From Methanoplanus limicola DSM 2279 (lineage in GTDB: Archaea; Halobacteriota; Methanomicrobia; Methanomicrobiales; Methanomicrobiaceae): DNA of 64,000 nt. Below are positions 9,550 to 19,165 of the stretch, piece after piece. The position numbers and the translations under genes were made by a program. Under the pieces are notes generated by a model. The model saw only the letters and a program-made list of their open reading frames with translations, was not told the origin of the DNA and searched no databases. The stretch covers positions 1,152,077-1,216,076 of the forward strand of contig NZ_CM001436.1 of assembly GCF_000243255.1 (NCBI RefSeq), in the 5' to 3' direction. The first letter of the stretch is position 1. Each line of letters starts with the position of its first letter.

Positions 9550-11224
9550 AAGCCTGAAAGAAGAGGGAGCAGATATAATATTTGGATATCCGGGAGGATC
9601 AGTCCTCCCAATCTATGACGTTCTCTATGATTCAGGCATTAAGCATATTCTTGTCAGGCATGAACAGGCAGCCGTTCATGCGGCAGACGGATATGCAAGG
9701 GCATCGGGCAGAACCGGAGTCTGCCTTGCGACATCAGGACCGGGGGCATGCAACCTCGTATCCGGAATAGCAACCGCAAATATGGACTCTGTTCCGGTTG
9801 TGGCCCTGACAGGGCAGGTTCCGACAGGCATGCTTGGAAATGATGCCTTTCAGGAATCTGACATAACCGGAATCACAATGCCGGTTACGAAGCACAATTA
9901 TCTCGTAAACGAGGCGGGCAGCATCCGGAGAGTAGTAAAGGAGGCCTTCTTCATCGCCGGAACAGGCCGTAAAGGTCCTGTGCTCATCGACCTGCCAAAG
10001 GATGTCCAGACCGGGCTGGTTGATGAATCTGAGGTTTTAAACGAGGAAATTAACCTGAGAGGCTATAAGCCCACATACAGGGGCCACCCCAGACAGATCA
10101 AGAGTGCGATAAAGCTCATTGCGGAGGCAAAAAAGCCTATAATCTATGCAGGAGGCGGCGTAATCGCATCTGATTCCTCAGCTGATCTCGTAAAGCTTGC
10201 AGAGATGCTTGACCTTCCGGTTACGACAACAATGATGGGCCTTGGAGCAATTCCGGCACACCATCCGTTAAACCTCGGAATGCTCGGTATGCACGGGACA
10301 GAGGCTGCCAATTATGCAGTTACCGAGTGTGATCTGCTCATCGCAGTCGGTGCAAGGTTTGATGACAGGGTTACAGGCAAGATTGAAGAGTTCGCCCCCG
10401 GTGCAAAAGTTATCCACATAGATGTCGATCCGGCTGAGATCGGTAAGAATAAAGCTGTGGATGTTCCGATTGTCGGCGATGCGGGTGAAGTTCTGAGGGA
10501 GATGATAAACCTTTCAGAAACTCTGGATATTAAAAAGAAGGACCCCTGGCTTGAAAAGATAGAAAACTGGAGGGAGAACCATATGATGAAATACAGGGAT
10601 GACGAAGGGCTTCATCCGCAGTACATCATAGAGCAGCTCTCCGGAATTCTGGAAGGGAAAGGCATAATAGTATCCGAAGTCGGCCAGAACCAGATGTGGG
10701 CCGCACAGTATTACGGCTTTAAGTCGCCCAGGCAGTGGATAAGCTCAGGCGGCCTTGGAACTATGGGATACGGATTTCCGGCAGCGATTGGCGCACAGTT
10801 TGCAAAGCCTGACGAGACCGTTGTGCTGATAGCCGGGGACGGCAGTTTCCAGATGAATATACAGGAGCTCGGGACAGTATCACAGTATAATGTCCCTGTA
10901 AAGATGCTCATCCTGAATAATATGTACCTCGGCATGGTAAGGCAGTGGCAGGAACTCTTCTACGAGAGGAGGTATTCATATACCGAACTGCCCCAGGTAG
11001 ACTTTGTCGGAATAGCGGCAGCATACGGCATTCCCGGCCTGAAGGTCGAGAAGAGGGAAGATGTCGGAGAGGCTCTGAAAAAGGCTATGGAGACAAAAGG
11101 TCCGTTCCTAATCGACTTCAGGATCGAAAGGGAGGAGAATGTATTCCCTATGGTTCCGGCAGGTGCGGCGATAAGCGATATGATCGGATGCCACATACCG
11201 GAGGAAAAGGAGGCCGGAAGATGA
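9521..11224 (+). CDS. ilvB: Acetolactate synthase, large (catalytic) subunit
   Basis: Thiamine-diphosphate enzyme that joins two pyruvates, or pyruvate with 2-oxobutyrate, at the start of valine/leucine and isoleucine synthesis. The 567-residue protein has the ThDP Glu region (FGYPGGSVLPIYDVLYDS, then RHEQAAVHAADGYAR), a central FAD-binding-like domain with VGARFDDRVTGK, and the ThDP-binding GDGSFQMNIQEL ending in NN. ATG 9521 has AGGAGAG just upstream and overlaps the end of cimA. Its stop overlaps the start of ilvN (ATGA), as expected for a coupled large/small subunit pair. Confidence 0.97.
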   Translation: MKTGAQILIESLKEEGADIIFGYPGGSVLPIYDVLYDSGIKHILVRHEQAAVHAADGYARASGRTGVCLATSGPGACNLVSGIATANMDSVPVVALTGQVPTGMLGNDAFQESDITGITMPVTKHNYLVNEAGSIRRVVKEAFFIAGTGRKGPVLIDLPKDVQTGLVDESEVLNEEINLRGYKPTYRGHPRQIKSAIKLIAEAKKPIIYAGGGVIASDSSADLVKLAEMLDLPVTTTMMGLGAIPAHHPLNLGMLGMHGTEAANYAVTECDLLIAVGARFDDRVTGKIEEFAPGAKVIHIDVDPAEIGKNKAVDVPIVGDAGEVLREMINLSETLDIKKKDPWLEKIENWRENHMMKYRDDEGLHPQYIIEQLSGILEGKGIIVSEVGQNQMWAAQYYGFKSPRQWISSGGLGTMGYGFPAAIGAQFAKPDETVVLIAGDGSFQMNIQELGTVSQYNVPVKMLILNNMYLGMVRQWQELFYERRYSYTELPQVDFVGIAAAYGIPGLKVEKREDVGEALKKAMETKGPFLIDFRIEREENVFPMVPAGAAISDMIGCHIPEEKEAGR

Positions 11225-11724
11225 AGAAGCAGATATTGAGCGTTCTTGTCGAGAACCAGTCCGGTGTCCTTGCCAGGGTATCGGGTCTTTTCAGCAGGAG
11301 GGGATATAATATCGAGAGCCTCGTCGTCGGAAGGTGTGAATCTCCCGATATAAGCAGAATGACGATAGTCGCCTGCGGTGACGAGGCACAGATTGAGCAG
11401 GTAAAAAAGCAGCTCAATAAGCTGATCGAGGTCATCAAAGTGACTGACATCACTGAAAAGAAGCATGTTGAAAGGGAGCTTGCGCTTATAAAAGTGAACG
11501 CAGAACCGGGGGATATGAGGTCCGAGATTATGCAGATCGCAGGCATATTCCGGGCGAAGGTTATCGATGTCGGACCAAAGACGGTTGTCCTAGAGATCAC
11601 CGGAGATTCGGGAAAGGTAGATGCGATAGAAGAACTTCTTGGCCCGTACGGAATAACCGAGATGGTACGGACAGGAAAGGTGGCACTCCAGAGAGGGTCT
11701 GCTACTGTGCTTAATTCAAAGTGA
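11221..11724 (+). CDS. ilvN: Acetolactate synthase, small (regulatory) subunit
   Basis: ACT-domain partner of IlvB that raises activity and usually confers valine feedback inhibition. It begins [20 protein letters not shown], the standard ACT start, with [10 protein letters not shown] and a C-terminal ALS_ss_C domain ending near [11 protein letters not shown]. At 167 residues it has the usual length. The open frame extends upstream inside ilvB to 10945, but ATG 11221 in an ATGA overlap with ilvB gives the family N-terminus. Symbols ilvN and ilvH are both used for this subunit. Confidence 0.96.
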   Translation: MKKQILSVLVENQSGVLARVSGLFSRRGYNIESLVVGRCESPDISRMTIVACGDEAQIEQVKKQLNKLIEVIKVTDITEKKHVERELALIKVNAEPGDMRSEIMQIAGIFRAKVIDVGPKTVVLEITGDSGKVDAIEELLGPYGITEMVRTGKVALQRGSATVLNSK

Positions 11725-11729
11725 CAAGT

Positions 11730-12980
11730 ATGAAACAGACATATGTTGAGAAGGTCTTCTCTAAAAAATGCGGCAGGGACTACTCTGCCGGAGATATGGT
11801 GATGGCGCCTGTTGACGGTGCGATGATACATGACATCACCGGCCCGCTGGCGATAAATGTATTCAGGGAGATGGGTGGAAAGCAGGTTTTTGACCCGGAA
11901 AAAGTCATAATGCTCTTTGACCACCAGATCCCGGCTGATTCAATACCGGCGGCGAAAAATCACGTCATGATGAGGGATTTTGCAAAGGAGCAGGGCATCT
12001 TCAACTACGATATAAAAGAGGGAGTCTGCCACCAGGTTGTGCCTGAGAAAGGCAGGGCAAGGCCGGGAGATATAATCGTAGGCGGGGATTCCCATACCTG
12101 TGCATACGGGGCACTCGGTGCTTTCTCCACCGGAATCGGCTCCACCGATATGGGCTTTGTGCTGAAGTTCGGGGCACTGTACTTCAAAATTCCGGAGAGC
12201 ATCAGGCTTGAAATAGAGGGTAAATTCCCAAGGAGGACAGGTGCAAAAGATTTGATCCTGAACCTTGCAGGCGACATCGGGGCTGATGGTGCAACCTACA
12301 AAGCACTTGAATTTTACGGCGGGACTGTGTCAGATATGGACATATCCGGCAGGATGACCTGCGCCAACATGGCAATCGAGATGGGAGCAAAGGCAGGCAT
12401 TGTTCCTCCGGATGCAAAGACATGGGATTATCTCTCCGGAAGGGCAGATGTCACACCTTTTGAGATGACCGGTGATGAGGATGCCGGTTATGCTGAGGTG
12501 AGGCATTATGATGTCTCCGGTCTCGCACCAAAGGTGGCAGTGCCGCATAATGTGGACAATGTAGTGGATGTGACCGAGGTTGCCGGACGGAAGGTTGACC
12601 AGGTATTTATCGGATCATGCACCAACGGACGTTTTGAGGACTTTGCCGAGGCGGCAGAGGTTCTTGGAGACGGGAAGTTCTCAGATGACTTAAGGGTCAT
12701 CATAGTTCCGGCATCAAAGGAAGAGTACCTGAAAGTCTTAAGGGCCGGACTTGTTGAGAAGTTTGTTGAGGCAGGGGCACTTGTTGAGGCTCCCTGCTGT
12801 GGCCCCTGCATGGGCGGGGCTTTCGGACTGCTTGCACCGGGCGAGGTCTCACTTTCGACATCCAACCGTAATTTCAGAGGCAGGCAGGGCAGCACTGAAG
12901 CCGGAGTATATCTCTGCTCACCTGCAACCGCCGCTGCCAGTGCAATGACCGGCGTGATAACCGATCCAAGGGAGGTCTGA
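11730..12980 (+). CDS. leuC: 3-isopropylmalate/methylmalate dehydratase, large subunit
   Basis: Aconitase-family large subunit that, with LeuD, isomerises 2-isopropylmalate and probably citramalate, serving leucine and isoleucine. The [4Fe-4S] ligands are visible as one Cys in [13 protein letters not shown] and two in [29 protein letters not shown]-type residues match the substrate loop. ATG 11730 gives [15 protein letters not shown]; an in-frame GTG at 11721 overlapping the ilvN stop is an alternative. leuD follows after 3 nt. A homoaconitase role cannot be fully excluded, but the operon favours LeuC. Confidence 0.92.
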   Translation: MKQTYVEKVFSKKCGRDYSAGDMVMAPVDGAMIHDITGPLAINVFREMGGKQVFDPEKVIMLFDHQIPADSIPAAKNHVMMRDFAKEQGIFNYDIKEGVCHQVVPEKGRARPGDIIVGGDSHTCAYGALGAFSTGIGSTDMGFVLKFGALYFKIPESIRLEIEGKFPRRTGAKDLILNLAGDIGADGATYKALEFYGGTVSDMDISGRMTCANMAIEMGAKAGIVPPDAKTWDYLSGRADVTPFEMTGDEDAGYAEVRHYDVSGLAPKVAVPHNVDNVVDVTEVAGRKVDQVFIGSCTNGRFEDFAEAAEVLGDGKFSDDLRVIIVPASKEEYLKVLRAGLVEKFVEAGALVEAPCCGPCMGGAFGLLAPGEVSLSTSNRNFRGRQGSTEAGVYLCSPATAAASAMTGVITDPREV

Positions 12981-12983
12981 ATT

Positions 12984-13472
12984 ATGAGAGTGTGGAAATT
13001 TGGCAGTGATATCGACACCGATGCAATAATCCCAGGGCGGTACCTGACGATATACGATGAAAAGGAACTTGCATCACATGCCTTTGAAGGCACAAGGGAC
13101 GAGTTCTCAGCTGAGGCAAAGGACGGCGATGTCATTGTCGCTTCAAGGAATTTCGGCTGCGGATCTTCAAGGGAGCACGCACCTCTTGCACTGAGGGGTG
13201 CAGGGGTTAAGGTGATTCTTGCAAAATCCTTTGCAAGAATCTTTTACAGGAATGCCATCAATACCGGACTTCTGCCTGTCATCTGTCCCTGTGCGGATGA
13301 GATCGAAGACGGTGCCGGGATTGAGATAGACTCTGAATTCAGATACGTAATGAGTGGCGGGAATAAATATGAACTAGAGCCTGTGCCGGAATTTATGAAA
13401 CATATCGTTGATGCCGGCGGACTTGTTAACTATGCAAAAGAGATGGATGAGGTGAAGACTTGTACAGAGTAG
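12984..13472 (+). CDS. leuD: 3-isopropylmalate/methylmalate dehydratase, small subunit
   Basis: Swivelling-domain subunit that completes the active site of LeuC. It carries [16 protein letters not shown], the [12 protein letters not shown] loop and [17 protein letters not shown]. The loop that separates isopropylmalate isomerases from homoaconitases reads YLTI; it lacks the Arg of the YLRT type known from homoaconitase, consistent with LeuD (family knowledge plus inference). At 162 residues it is of archaeal length. The 3-nt gap to leuC and 13-nt overlap with leuB indicate one transcript. Confidence 0.93.
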   Translation: MRVWKFGSDIDTDAIIPGRYLTIYDEKELASHAFEGTRDEFSAEAKDGDVIVASRNFGCGSSREHAPLALRGAGVKVILAKSFARIFYRNAINTGLLPVICPCADEIEDGAGIEIDSEFRYVMSGGNKYELEPVPEFMKHIVDAGGLVNYAKEMDEVKTCTE

Positions 13473-14578
13473 CCTGCATGCCGGGTGACGGAATCGGACC
13501 GGAGATCGTTGCAGAGGGCAGGAAAGTTCTCGATGCTGCCGGAGAGAAGTTCGGCTTTGATATCGAGTGGACTGACTATGAGATCGGTGCAGAAAGATAT
13601 CTTAAGACCGGCGAACTGATAACCGAGGATGAGTTAAAGGAGCTTTCTAAGTTTAAGTCGATATACTTCGGATCAATTGGAGATGACAGGGTTAAACCCG
13701 GAATTTTAGAGAAGGGAATTTTACTTGCCATCCGGTTCTACTTTGACCAGTATGTGAACTTAAGACCGATTAAGCTCCTGCCCGGAGTTTCAACTCCGCT
13801 TGCTGATAAAGGCCCTGAGGAGATCGACTTTGTCGTTGTCAGGGAGAATACCGAGGACTTCTATGTAGGAATCGGTGCAAGGGCAAAGGCGGGTAAACAG
13901 AGGGATGAACTTGAGGTTATGAGAAACCTCTACAATGTCAGGTTTGGCATTGATGTTGAGACTGATGCGGATGAGCTTGCATACCAGATAGGGGTCTTAA
14001 GCAGAAAAGGGTCAGAGCGTGTGATGGAGTACGCCTTTGACCTTGCAGGGACCAGGGATAAGAAGCTTACATCGGTTGACAAGGCAAACGTGCTGACCGA
14101 GGTATATGGTCTCTGGCGTGAGGTTTTTGAGGAGACAAAGAAGAGATACCCTGACGTCACCACCGAATACAACTTTGTTGATGCCATCACCATGTGGTTT
14201 GTCAAGAATCCGGAATGGTTCGATGTTGTTGTAACACCCAATATGTTCGGCGATATTATAACTGACCTTGGCGCTATGATCCAGGGCGGACTTGGCCTTG
14301 CTCCGGGAGGGAATATCAACCCTAAAGGCACTTCGATGTTTGAACCTATTCACGGTTCTGCACCGAAGTACAAAGGCAAAAATGTTGCAAACCCGCTTGC
14401 GACAGTCTGGGCAGGATCACTGCTGCTGGATCACATAGGAGAGAAGGAAGCCGCTGCTGCAGTAATCACTTCAATCAGCCATTCAATTGAGAAGGGAGCT
14501 GTCACAAAGGACATGGGCGGCTTTATGAAGACATCGGATATCGGTGACTGGATTGCAAAGGACATCCTGAAGGGATGA
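13460..14578 (+). CDS. leuB: 3-isopropylmalate/methylmalate dehydrogenase
   Basis: NAD-dependent oxidative decarboxylase of the isocitrate/isopropylmalate family. It acts on 3-isopropylmalate and, in methanogens using citramalate, also on 3-methylmalate. Landmarks are [24 protein letters not shown], the Mg-binding Asp in [19 protein letters not shown], and the NAD loop [18 protein letters not shown]. The start is TTG 13460, inside leuD, with GAGGTGAAG a few bases upstream; no ATG is available before MPGDG. It is the last gene of the operon, and a T8 run at about 14597 may end transcription. Confidence 0.93.
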   Translation: MYRVACMPGDGIGPEIVAEGRKVLDAAGEKFGFDIEWTDYEIGAERYLKTGELITEDELKELSKFKSIYFGSIGDDRVKPGILEKGILLAIRFYFDQYVNLRPIKLLPGVSTPLADKGPEEIDFVVVRENTEDFYVGIGARAKAGKQRDELEVMRNLYNVRFGIDVETDADELAYQIGVLSRKGSERVMEYAFDLAGTRDKKLTSVDKANVLTEVYGLWREVFEETKKRYPDVTTEYNFVDAITMWFVKNPEWFDVVVTPNMFGDIITDLGAMIQGGLGLAPGGNINPKGTSMFEPIHGSAPKYKGKNVANPLATVWAGSLLLDHIGEKEAAAAVITSISHSIEKGAVTKDMGGFMKTSDIGDWIAKDILKG

Positions 14579-14611
14579 GCTTTCATCACTGACACTTTTT
14601 TTTCAGACTGC

Positions 14612-15094
14612 TTAAATTCGGGTTATCTTCCAGTCGGGGAAGTTTTTATTCCATCTCTCTACATTGACAACAAAGCACTTATCCACAGGTTTTTTCCGCC
14701 ACCTGCCGGGAAGGTTTTTACTTGGAAGCCGAAGCCTTAAGTCCTTCATAATTTTGGGAATCATAGGATTTTCCAGTTCAAGAAGGCAGACATATATTAT
14801 TGGTTTGTCCAGTCTGTCCTCTGCCCATCTGTACAAAAAGGAATCACGGAATTTTATATTCAGGGAATTTATTACATCCATGTAATTATCTTCAAAGTAA
14901 TTTTCAGAAGCAGTTGAATAGTCTTTCACCTCAACAAAATGATAATACTCCTCCGTCTCGATGATGAAATCAACCGCTTTCATGCAGTGAGATAGACCAT
15001 GAAATGTTTCTTTTGACCGGTCTTTCTCATCAAATTTAAATGCATCAATCACATTATTGAATTCAAACTGCAGATCTCCCTCCTGCAATATCAT
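14612..15094 (-). CDS. PD-(D/E)XK-like nuclease candidate, partner of the ATPase gene
   Basis: 160-residue protein without a family I can name. AVDFIIETEEYYHFVEVKDY (Asp42, Glu55, Lys57) fits the D-(10-13)-E-x-K core of PD-(D/E)XK nucleases, with Glu11 as a possible extra ligand. The gene starts in an ATGA overlap (15091-15094) with the upstream ATPase, so the two are translationally coupled. ATPase plus small nuclease pairs of this type are typical of phage- or plasmid-defence modules. The motif could be a chance match in a protein of other function; the fold is inferred, not shown. Confidence 0.6.
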   Translation of the reverse strand: MILQEGDLQFEFNNVIDAFKFDEKDRSKETFHGLSHCMKAVDFIIETEEYYHFVEVKDYSTASENYFEDNYMDVINSLNIKFRDSFLYRWAEDRLDKPIIYVCLLELENPMIPKIMKDLRLRLPSKNLPGRWRKKPVDKCFVVNVERWNKNFPDWKITRI

Positions 15095-16128
15095 TTAAGA
15101 CTGCTCCCCATCTCTTTCGCAATATCCCGATCAATAATGTCCGCAAATGTATCATCAATCGCATTGGGAGAAATCTTTTCATAATCCGGAGTTGAGGAGA
15201 TGGAGATCTCACTGGTTTCTTTGTCCCTGAAAAGGCTGTGATAGATTATCTGATCATTTTCAGTCGTCTGGAGGTCAAATTCTTTCAGGATAATATAATC
15301 ATGGGTTGAAATCAGTATCTGAACACCCATTCTCTGCAGTTCAACCAGAATTTCCACAACCGTTCTCATCAGTTTTGGGTTCAGATTTGCCTCAGGTTCA
15401 TCCCAACAAAGAACAGAACCATTCGTGAGGGTACCGTTCTGTATCAAAAGCCATAGAAGTGCCAGTTTTCTAAAGCCCTCTGCAACCAGTGTAAATTCAA
15501 GCTCACCGTGCCTGTTTTTCAGGAAGAACTCTTCATTTTTGATCACAACCCTTCCGTCAATGGACTTATGGAGGATATCCATGAGTCTTTTTCTTTCAGC
15601 ATCCATAGGACCTTTAAGAGAACCAAGGAAGGCACGGTCAATAATATCTGCATAAACCTCCTCAAAATGAATATCCCGCAGACTGTACAATGAACGGAAT
15701 CCCGGAGCATTGGCCATCATATCTTTAACAGGAATATATACAGACTCAATTGGCTCATCAGACCATGATTTGTACGCACCGGAAATTTCCGCACCTGCCG
15801 GACTCTCTGCACGGCTCATAATTTTGAGCCGTATAACCGGACTTTTATTTATCTTTGGTTCCCTACGGAGTTCCACAAAGCCATTGGAACTTCCTTTGGT
15901 TCTTTTAACAAGGCGCCCGGTATGCTCTCCGGATGGAAGAAAAACTTTGGTCAGTTTTTCTGCAAAACTTTTCCTACTTTTAGTAATCTCACAACCGGCA
16001 TACACTGCTTTTAGTATGTGTGTCTTACCAGTACCGTTTTCTCCGGTAAAGACATTTATTCCGGAAGAAAGACCAACCTCCAGTTCCTTAAAAGCAGTAA
16101 AGTTTTCAAATTTAATGAATTTTATCAT
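15091..16128 (-). CDS. AAA15/AAA21-type ATPase (OLD/SMC-like)
   Basis: 345-residue P-loop ATPase of the group with an SMC/ABC-type head. Walker A is GENGTGKT at residues 29-36, preceded by FIKFENFTAFKELEV. The signature-like EGFRKLALLWLL precedes Walker B VLCWDEPEANLNP, and the H-loop is ILISTHDYIILKEF. There is no long coiled coil and no fused TOPRIM domain. It overlaps the putative nuclease gene by 4 nt, indicating a two-gene system. Probably senses or moves on DNA and activates its partner (inference from related ATPase/nuclease defence pairs). Confidence 0.8.
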   Translation of the reverse strand: MIKFIKFENFTAFKELEVGLSSGINVFTGENGTGKTHILKAVYAGCEITKSRKSFAEKLTKVFLPSGEHTGRLVKRTKGSSNGFVELRREPKINKSPVIRLKIMSRAESPAGAEISGAYKSWSDEPIESVYIPVKDMMANAPGFRSLYSLRDIHFEEVYADIIDRAFLGSLKGPMDAERKRLMDILHKSIDGRVVIKNEEFFLKNRHGELEFTLVAEGFRKLALLWLLIQNGTLTNGSVLCWDEPEANLNPKLMRTVVEILVELQRMGVQILISTHDYIILKEFDLQTTENDQIIYHSLFRDKETSEISISSTPDYEKISPNAIDDTFADIIDRDIAKEMGSSLK

Positions 16129-16324
16129 TTTCCTACCTGTTATGAGATTTTCAGAAGATATATTTTTAATTCCCTGAAATTAGAATAACTACTCAGATCT
16201 CTTTATTCAGTGATAATAAAATTTTGCGCTGGAGAATCAAATGAAAAAGCTCCGGCGAATTCACCAATCGACCTTTACGGAAAAGATCATTTTGCAAAAC
16301 GGATAGTTTTTACAGAACGGGCAC

Positions 16325-17767
16325 TTACGCTCTGGAAAGATAAGGTCTGCTTAATTCTCTTAAATCCTCCAGATCAAAGACCTGGTAACCTTCTGCTCTC
16401 ATATTTTCTTTCCCGGAAATCTCCTTTGCTATGAGGCCATAGACCTCAGATCTCTTCTGGTTTTTCCATTCAACAAGTGGTGCTTTTTTTGTCAGTGATT
16501 TTAATATACCTCTTGCTTTCTTCTCAGAGAGATTCACCCACTTGCACTCACAGAACAGTGCTTTCTCTGACGATTCATCAAAGCCGACAATATCAATCTC
16601 ATTCTCCTTAAACCACCATCGCCCCAGTTTAGAGAAATACATATCCTCAAAGAAAAAGCTGTTTCGTACAAGTTCCATGCAGAGATTTTCAAACATTTTG
16701 CCAAAATACGGGGGCAGTTCAGCTTTGACAGACTCAAGCACATCAGAACCTTTCTTTGTCTCAATATCCATCCTGTGCGGATATACAACTGCAAACCAGA
16801 AGTTAAGGTATGGATCTAAAATCCTGTAGTGTCTCTTCCGGTAGCCTGCATGTGCAGTTACAGGTATCTCATCCGCAATGAGATGAATACCTGTCAGAAC
16901 TGAAAGGTATTTCGATACCATACTCTTATCAAGGCCGGTCTCCTGACAGACCGAAGAGAGATTTGTAAATCCGGATGAAAGGGCACGGAGGATTGATATG
17001 TAATTACCCGCTTCACGGAATTCATAGTGCAGCAGGATCTCGGCCTCAAGGTACAGGTATGAACCCTTGCTTAGCATCTGCTGCAAAATGTTCTCCCACA
17101 GGCCGGTATCAGGATTGAAAAACCTGAGATATGCCGGCACTCCCCCGATGACCGACCAGACCATTACAAGTTCCTCCTCTCTATAAGGAAGAAATTCCCG
17201 GAGATACGGATAAAAGAGAGGTTCAACCTGCCACTGTCCTGTTCTCCTGCCGTACAGCGGACTTTTGTAACCCAGCACCTCAGTTTCCATCGTGCTGACC
17301 GAAGAACCGGAGAGTATAAGCATTATATTTTCATCTGAAAGTATCAGATCCCAGATCTTCTGAAACGCAGATGGAACACCTTTATCCTTTGAAATAAGAT
17401 ATGAGAACTCATCAATTACAATTATAACCCTCTCACCGGAAGCAGGACTAAAATTTCTGTGGCTGACGAGGGACTTTAATACAACCTGCCAGTCCGGAAA
17501 AATGGTTCTTTTAAAGTCCGGATCTTTGAGGTAATCACCTGCAACATCTGCAAAATCACGGATATTTCCGGCCCTGCCCTCCTCTGAGGCCATGAAGTAA
17601 AATCCCGGACGGTTTTTGAGAAAACGGGAGATAAGAGTAGTCTTTCCAACCCTTCTCCTGCCGTATATTATTATCAGTTCCGGAATTCTGGAATTATAAT
17701 GACCGGTTAAGAACTCCATCTCATCATTCCGGTCAACAAACTCCGGCACAGACTTTTGTTGAGACAT
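16325..17767 (-). CDS. DUF234-type archaeal ATPase
   Basis: 480-residue protein of the archaeal ATPase/DUF234 family. The P-loop is IIIYGRRRVGKTTLISRF (about residues 32-49), followed by VIIVIDEFSYL as Walker B and LILSGSSVS as sensor 1. A winged-helix segment (SSVCQETGLDKSMVSKYLSVL) is in the middle. The C-terminal region contains EIDIVGFDESSEKALFCECKW, which fits the PD-(D/E)XK-like core of DUF234. These proteins are expanded in archaea; their job is poorly defined and often linked to mobile or defence regions. Start at ATG 17767; no operon partner. Confidence 0.85.
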   Translation of the reverse strand: MSQQKSVPEFVDRNDEMEFLTGHYNSRIPELIIIYGRRRVGKTTLISRFLKNRPGFYFMASEEGRAGNIRDFADVAGDYLKDPDFKRTIFPDWQVVLKSLVSHRNFSPASGERVIIVIDEFSYLISKDKGVPSAFQKIWDLILSDENIMLILSGSSVSTMETEVLGYKSPLYGRRTGQWQVEPLFYPYLREFLPYREEELVMVWSVIGGVPAYLRFFNPDTGLWENILQQMLSKGSYLYLEAEILLHYEFREAGNYISILRALSSGFTNLSSVCQETGLDKSMVSKYLSVLTGIHLIADEIPVTAHAGYRKRHYRILDPYLNFWFAVVYPHRMDIETKKGSDVLESVKAELPPYFGKMFENLCMELVRNSFFFEDMYFSKLGRWWFKENEIDIVGFDESSEKALFCECKWVNLSEKKARGILKSLTKKAPLVEWKNQKRSEVYGLIAKEISGKENMRAEGYQVFDLEDLRELSRPYLSRA

Positions 17768-17821
17768 AAGTATACTACTTTATACTCAACAAACTGATTT
17801 AATGTTTTCTCCGGGAATCTT

Positions 17822-18682
17822 TCAGCGACCCGAATCTGCTCTCAATAGAGGCACCTGTTGTAAGTTATCATACTGCCCAAAATAAGATGAAATACTCAGA
17901 TATTGAAATATTGTATCATAGTAATTATCCGAAATATTGTATTTAATTATCCTACCATCTATTTTTCCAACAATTAAACCATTATTTTTCAGATCCCTTA
18001 GATGCCTGCTGACAGTTGAAGGTGAAAGCAATGTTTTCTCACTGATCTCTTTATTGCTTGCACTGAGATTGAAAAATATTGTCGAAAGAATCTTCATTTT
18101 AGTTTCATTTTTAATTACGGAAATAACAGTTATATCTTCCGGACTCAGTGAGTTCTCAGTAAAATATCTCTTTTTATTGTTACTTTTATAGGTCGTAACA
18201 ATTTTCAGAAGTTCCATAACCCTCAGGTGGTATTCAATTGTACCTCTGTTTAAATTACAGTTCCTCTCGATCTCTCTGAAATAGACTCCCGGATTATCTC
18301 CGATGTACTTATATAATAACCGTCTGTTCAAATTATTAAGGGTGTTTTTCTTATTTATCTGCTTAAAACCAAGATATGATATGCCTTTTAATGAAATCAA
18401 AAATTCCATTGGAAGGGCAGTCATATGAGGGAATAACAGGAATACAATTGCAAGCCAGGCAGGAATTGGCTGAATTTCTTTAACTTCTTCTCCAGCCACC
18501 GATGCACCAGGTACCTTCCCGATATTCAATGATGGTCTTGCAGTATATTCTGTTGCACTTACAGCAGGTGTTAGCAGCACCAATAAAAAGAAAAAAAGAA
18601 GTGTTAATTGTAACACCCTTCTAAAATTAATGGCTGATAATACTAAAGGTATATGATCTCTGGGATGACACACTCTCACCAT
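17822..18682 (-). CDS. Membrane-anchored winged-helix regulator
   Basis: A hydrophobic signal-like segment (LTLLFFFLLVLLTPAVSA) is followed by about 30 extracytoplasmic residues, a second membrane segment (AWLAIVFLLFPHMTALPMEF) and two cytoplasmic winged helices. The first is FREIERNCNLNRGTIEYHLRVM, the second NKEISEKTLLSPSTVSRHLRDL. This is a one-component sensor design with the DNA-binding part in the cytoplasm. The start is uncertain: the frame opens at 18754 inside the upstream gene. ATG 18682 keeps RR before the signal; GTG 18616, 10 nt after the upstream stop, is also possible. It is probably co-transcribed with the secreted protein gene before it. Confidence 0.7.
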   Translation of the reverse strand: MVRVCHPRDHIPLVLSAINFRRVLQLTLLFFFLLVLLTPAVSATEYTARPSLNIGKVPGASVAGEEVKEIQPIPAWLAIVFLLFPHMTALPMEFLISLKGISYLGFKQINKKNTLNNLNRRLLYKYIGDNPGVYFREIERNCNLNRGTIEYHLRVMELLKIVTTYKSNNKKRYFTENSLSPEDITVISVIKNETKMKILSTIFFNLSASNKEISEKTLLSPSTVSRHLRDLKNNGLIVGKIDGRIIKYNISDNYYDTIFQYLSISSYFGQYDNLQQVPLLRADSGR

Positions 18683-19079
18683 AAACATCAAATGTCCATG
18701 TTCCCTGATCAACATAATTTCCGTTAGGTACGATATCAATATGAATTTTTCCATCTAATATTCCATCATCTGAATCATGGAAATTACCAATATTTGTCCA
18801 TGAAGGTGTATAAACCGTTAGAGCAAGTGAGTCAGAGTCAGACTGCCAGTTAAGATACATTTCAAAGTATTTCACCTCATTCCCAATATACATCTGATGT
18901 CTGTTTGTTTCAGACTGCGTAATTGTATCAGAGAGTTTCACGCTGACAAACGGCTCTTTATGAACTGAAGGGCGCACCGAATAACTGCAATCCTCTTTTG
19001 CCGAAACAACCGGTACAGAAATCAGAATTATGCTTAATACAAGCAAAACTGTGAACATTTTTTGTTTCAAATCATTCAC
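18627..19079 (-). CDS. Secreted protein of unknown function
   Basis: 150 residues with a clear signal peptide (KMFTVLLVLSIILISVPVVSA, cleavage after VSA). The remainder looks like a small beta-sandwich: NEVKYFEMYLNWQSDSDSLALTVYTPS and NYVDQGTWTFDVYGESVS resemble prepeptidase C-terminal-like domains of secreted archaeal proteins. I see no catalytic motif. The gene sits directly upstream of the membrane winged-helix regulator, so it may supply the external signal or be its target (inference). Confidence 0.65.
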   Translation of the reverse strand: MNDLKQKMFTVLLVLSIILISVPVVSAKEDCSYSVRPSVHKEPFVSVKLSDTITQSETNRHQMYIGNEVKYFEMYLNWQSDSDSLALTVYTPSWTNIGNFHDSDDGILDGKIHIDIVPNGNYVDQGTWTFDVYGESVSSQRSYTFSIISH

Positions 19080-19151
19080 CGGTTTACTGTATGAAAAAAG
19101 CTGCCTATAAATTTTCTATGACAAAGTACGAATTGATTCTGGTTTTGTCAT

Positions 19152-19165
19152 ATAAGAGGTATATA
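19152..19165 (+). promoter_or_regulatory. TATA-like element in the 19.1-19.4 kb gap
   Basis: GGTATATATTTTTA lies in the 281-bp gap between the divergent secreted-protein and peptidase genes. If used on the plus strand it gives a leader of about 175 nt before the peptidase. The leader also holds the tandem 8-mer GTTCCGTA twice (19266-19281). Confidence 0.4.

Noticed and set aside
10945-11220. N-terminal extension of the ilvN frame inside ilvB
   Set aside because: It is an out-of-frame shadow of ilvB; the ACT domain starts at ATG 11221 in an ATGA overlap.
10960-11924. Long minus-strand frames opposite ilvB, ilvN and leuC
   Set aside because: They lie antisense to certain genes and have compositions typical of shadow frames, with no motif.
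16210-16434. 74-codon plus-strand frame between the two ATPase genes
   Set aside because: It overlaps the end of the DUF234 gene in antisense and shows no recognisable domain.
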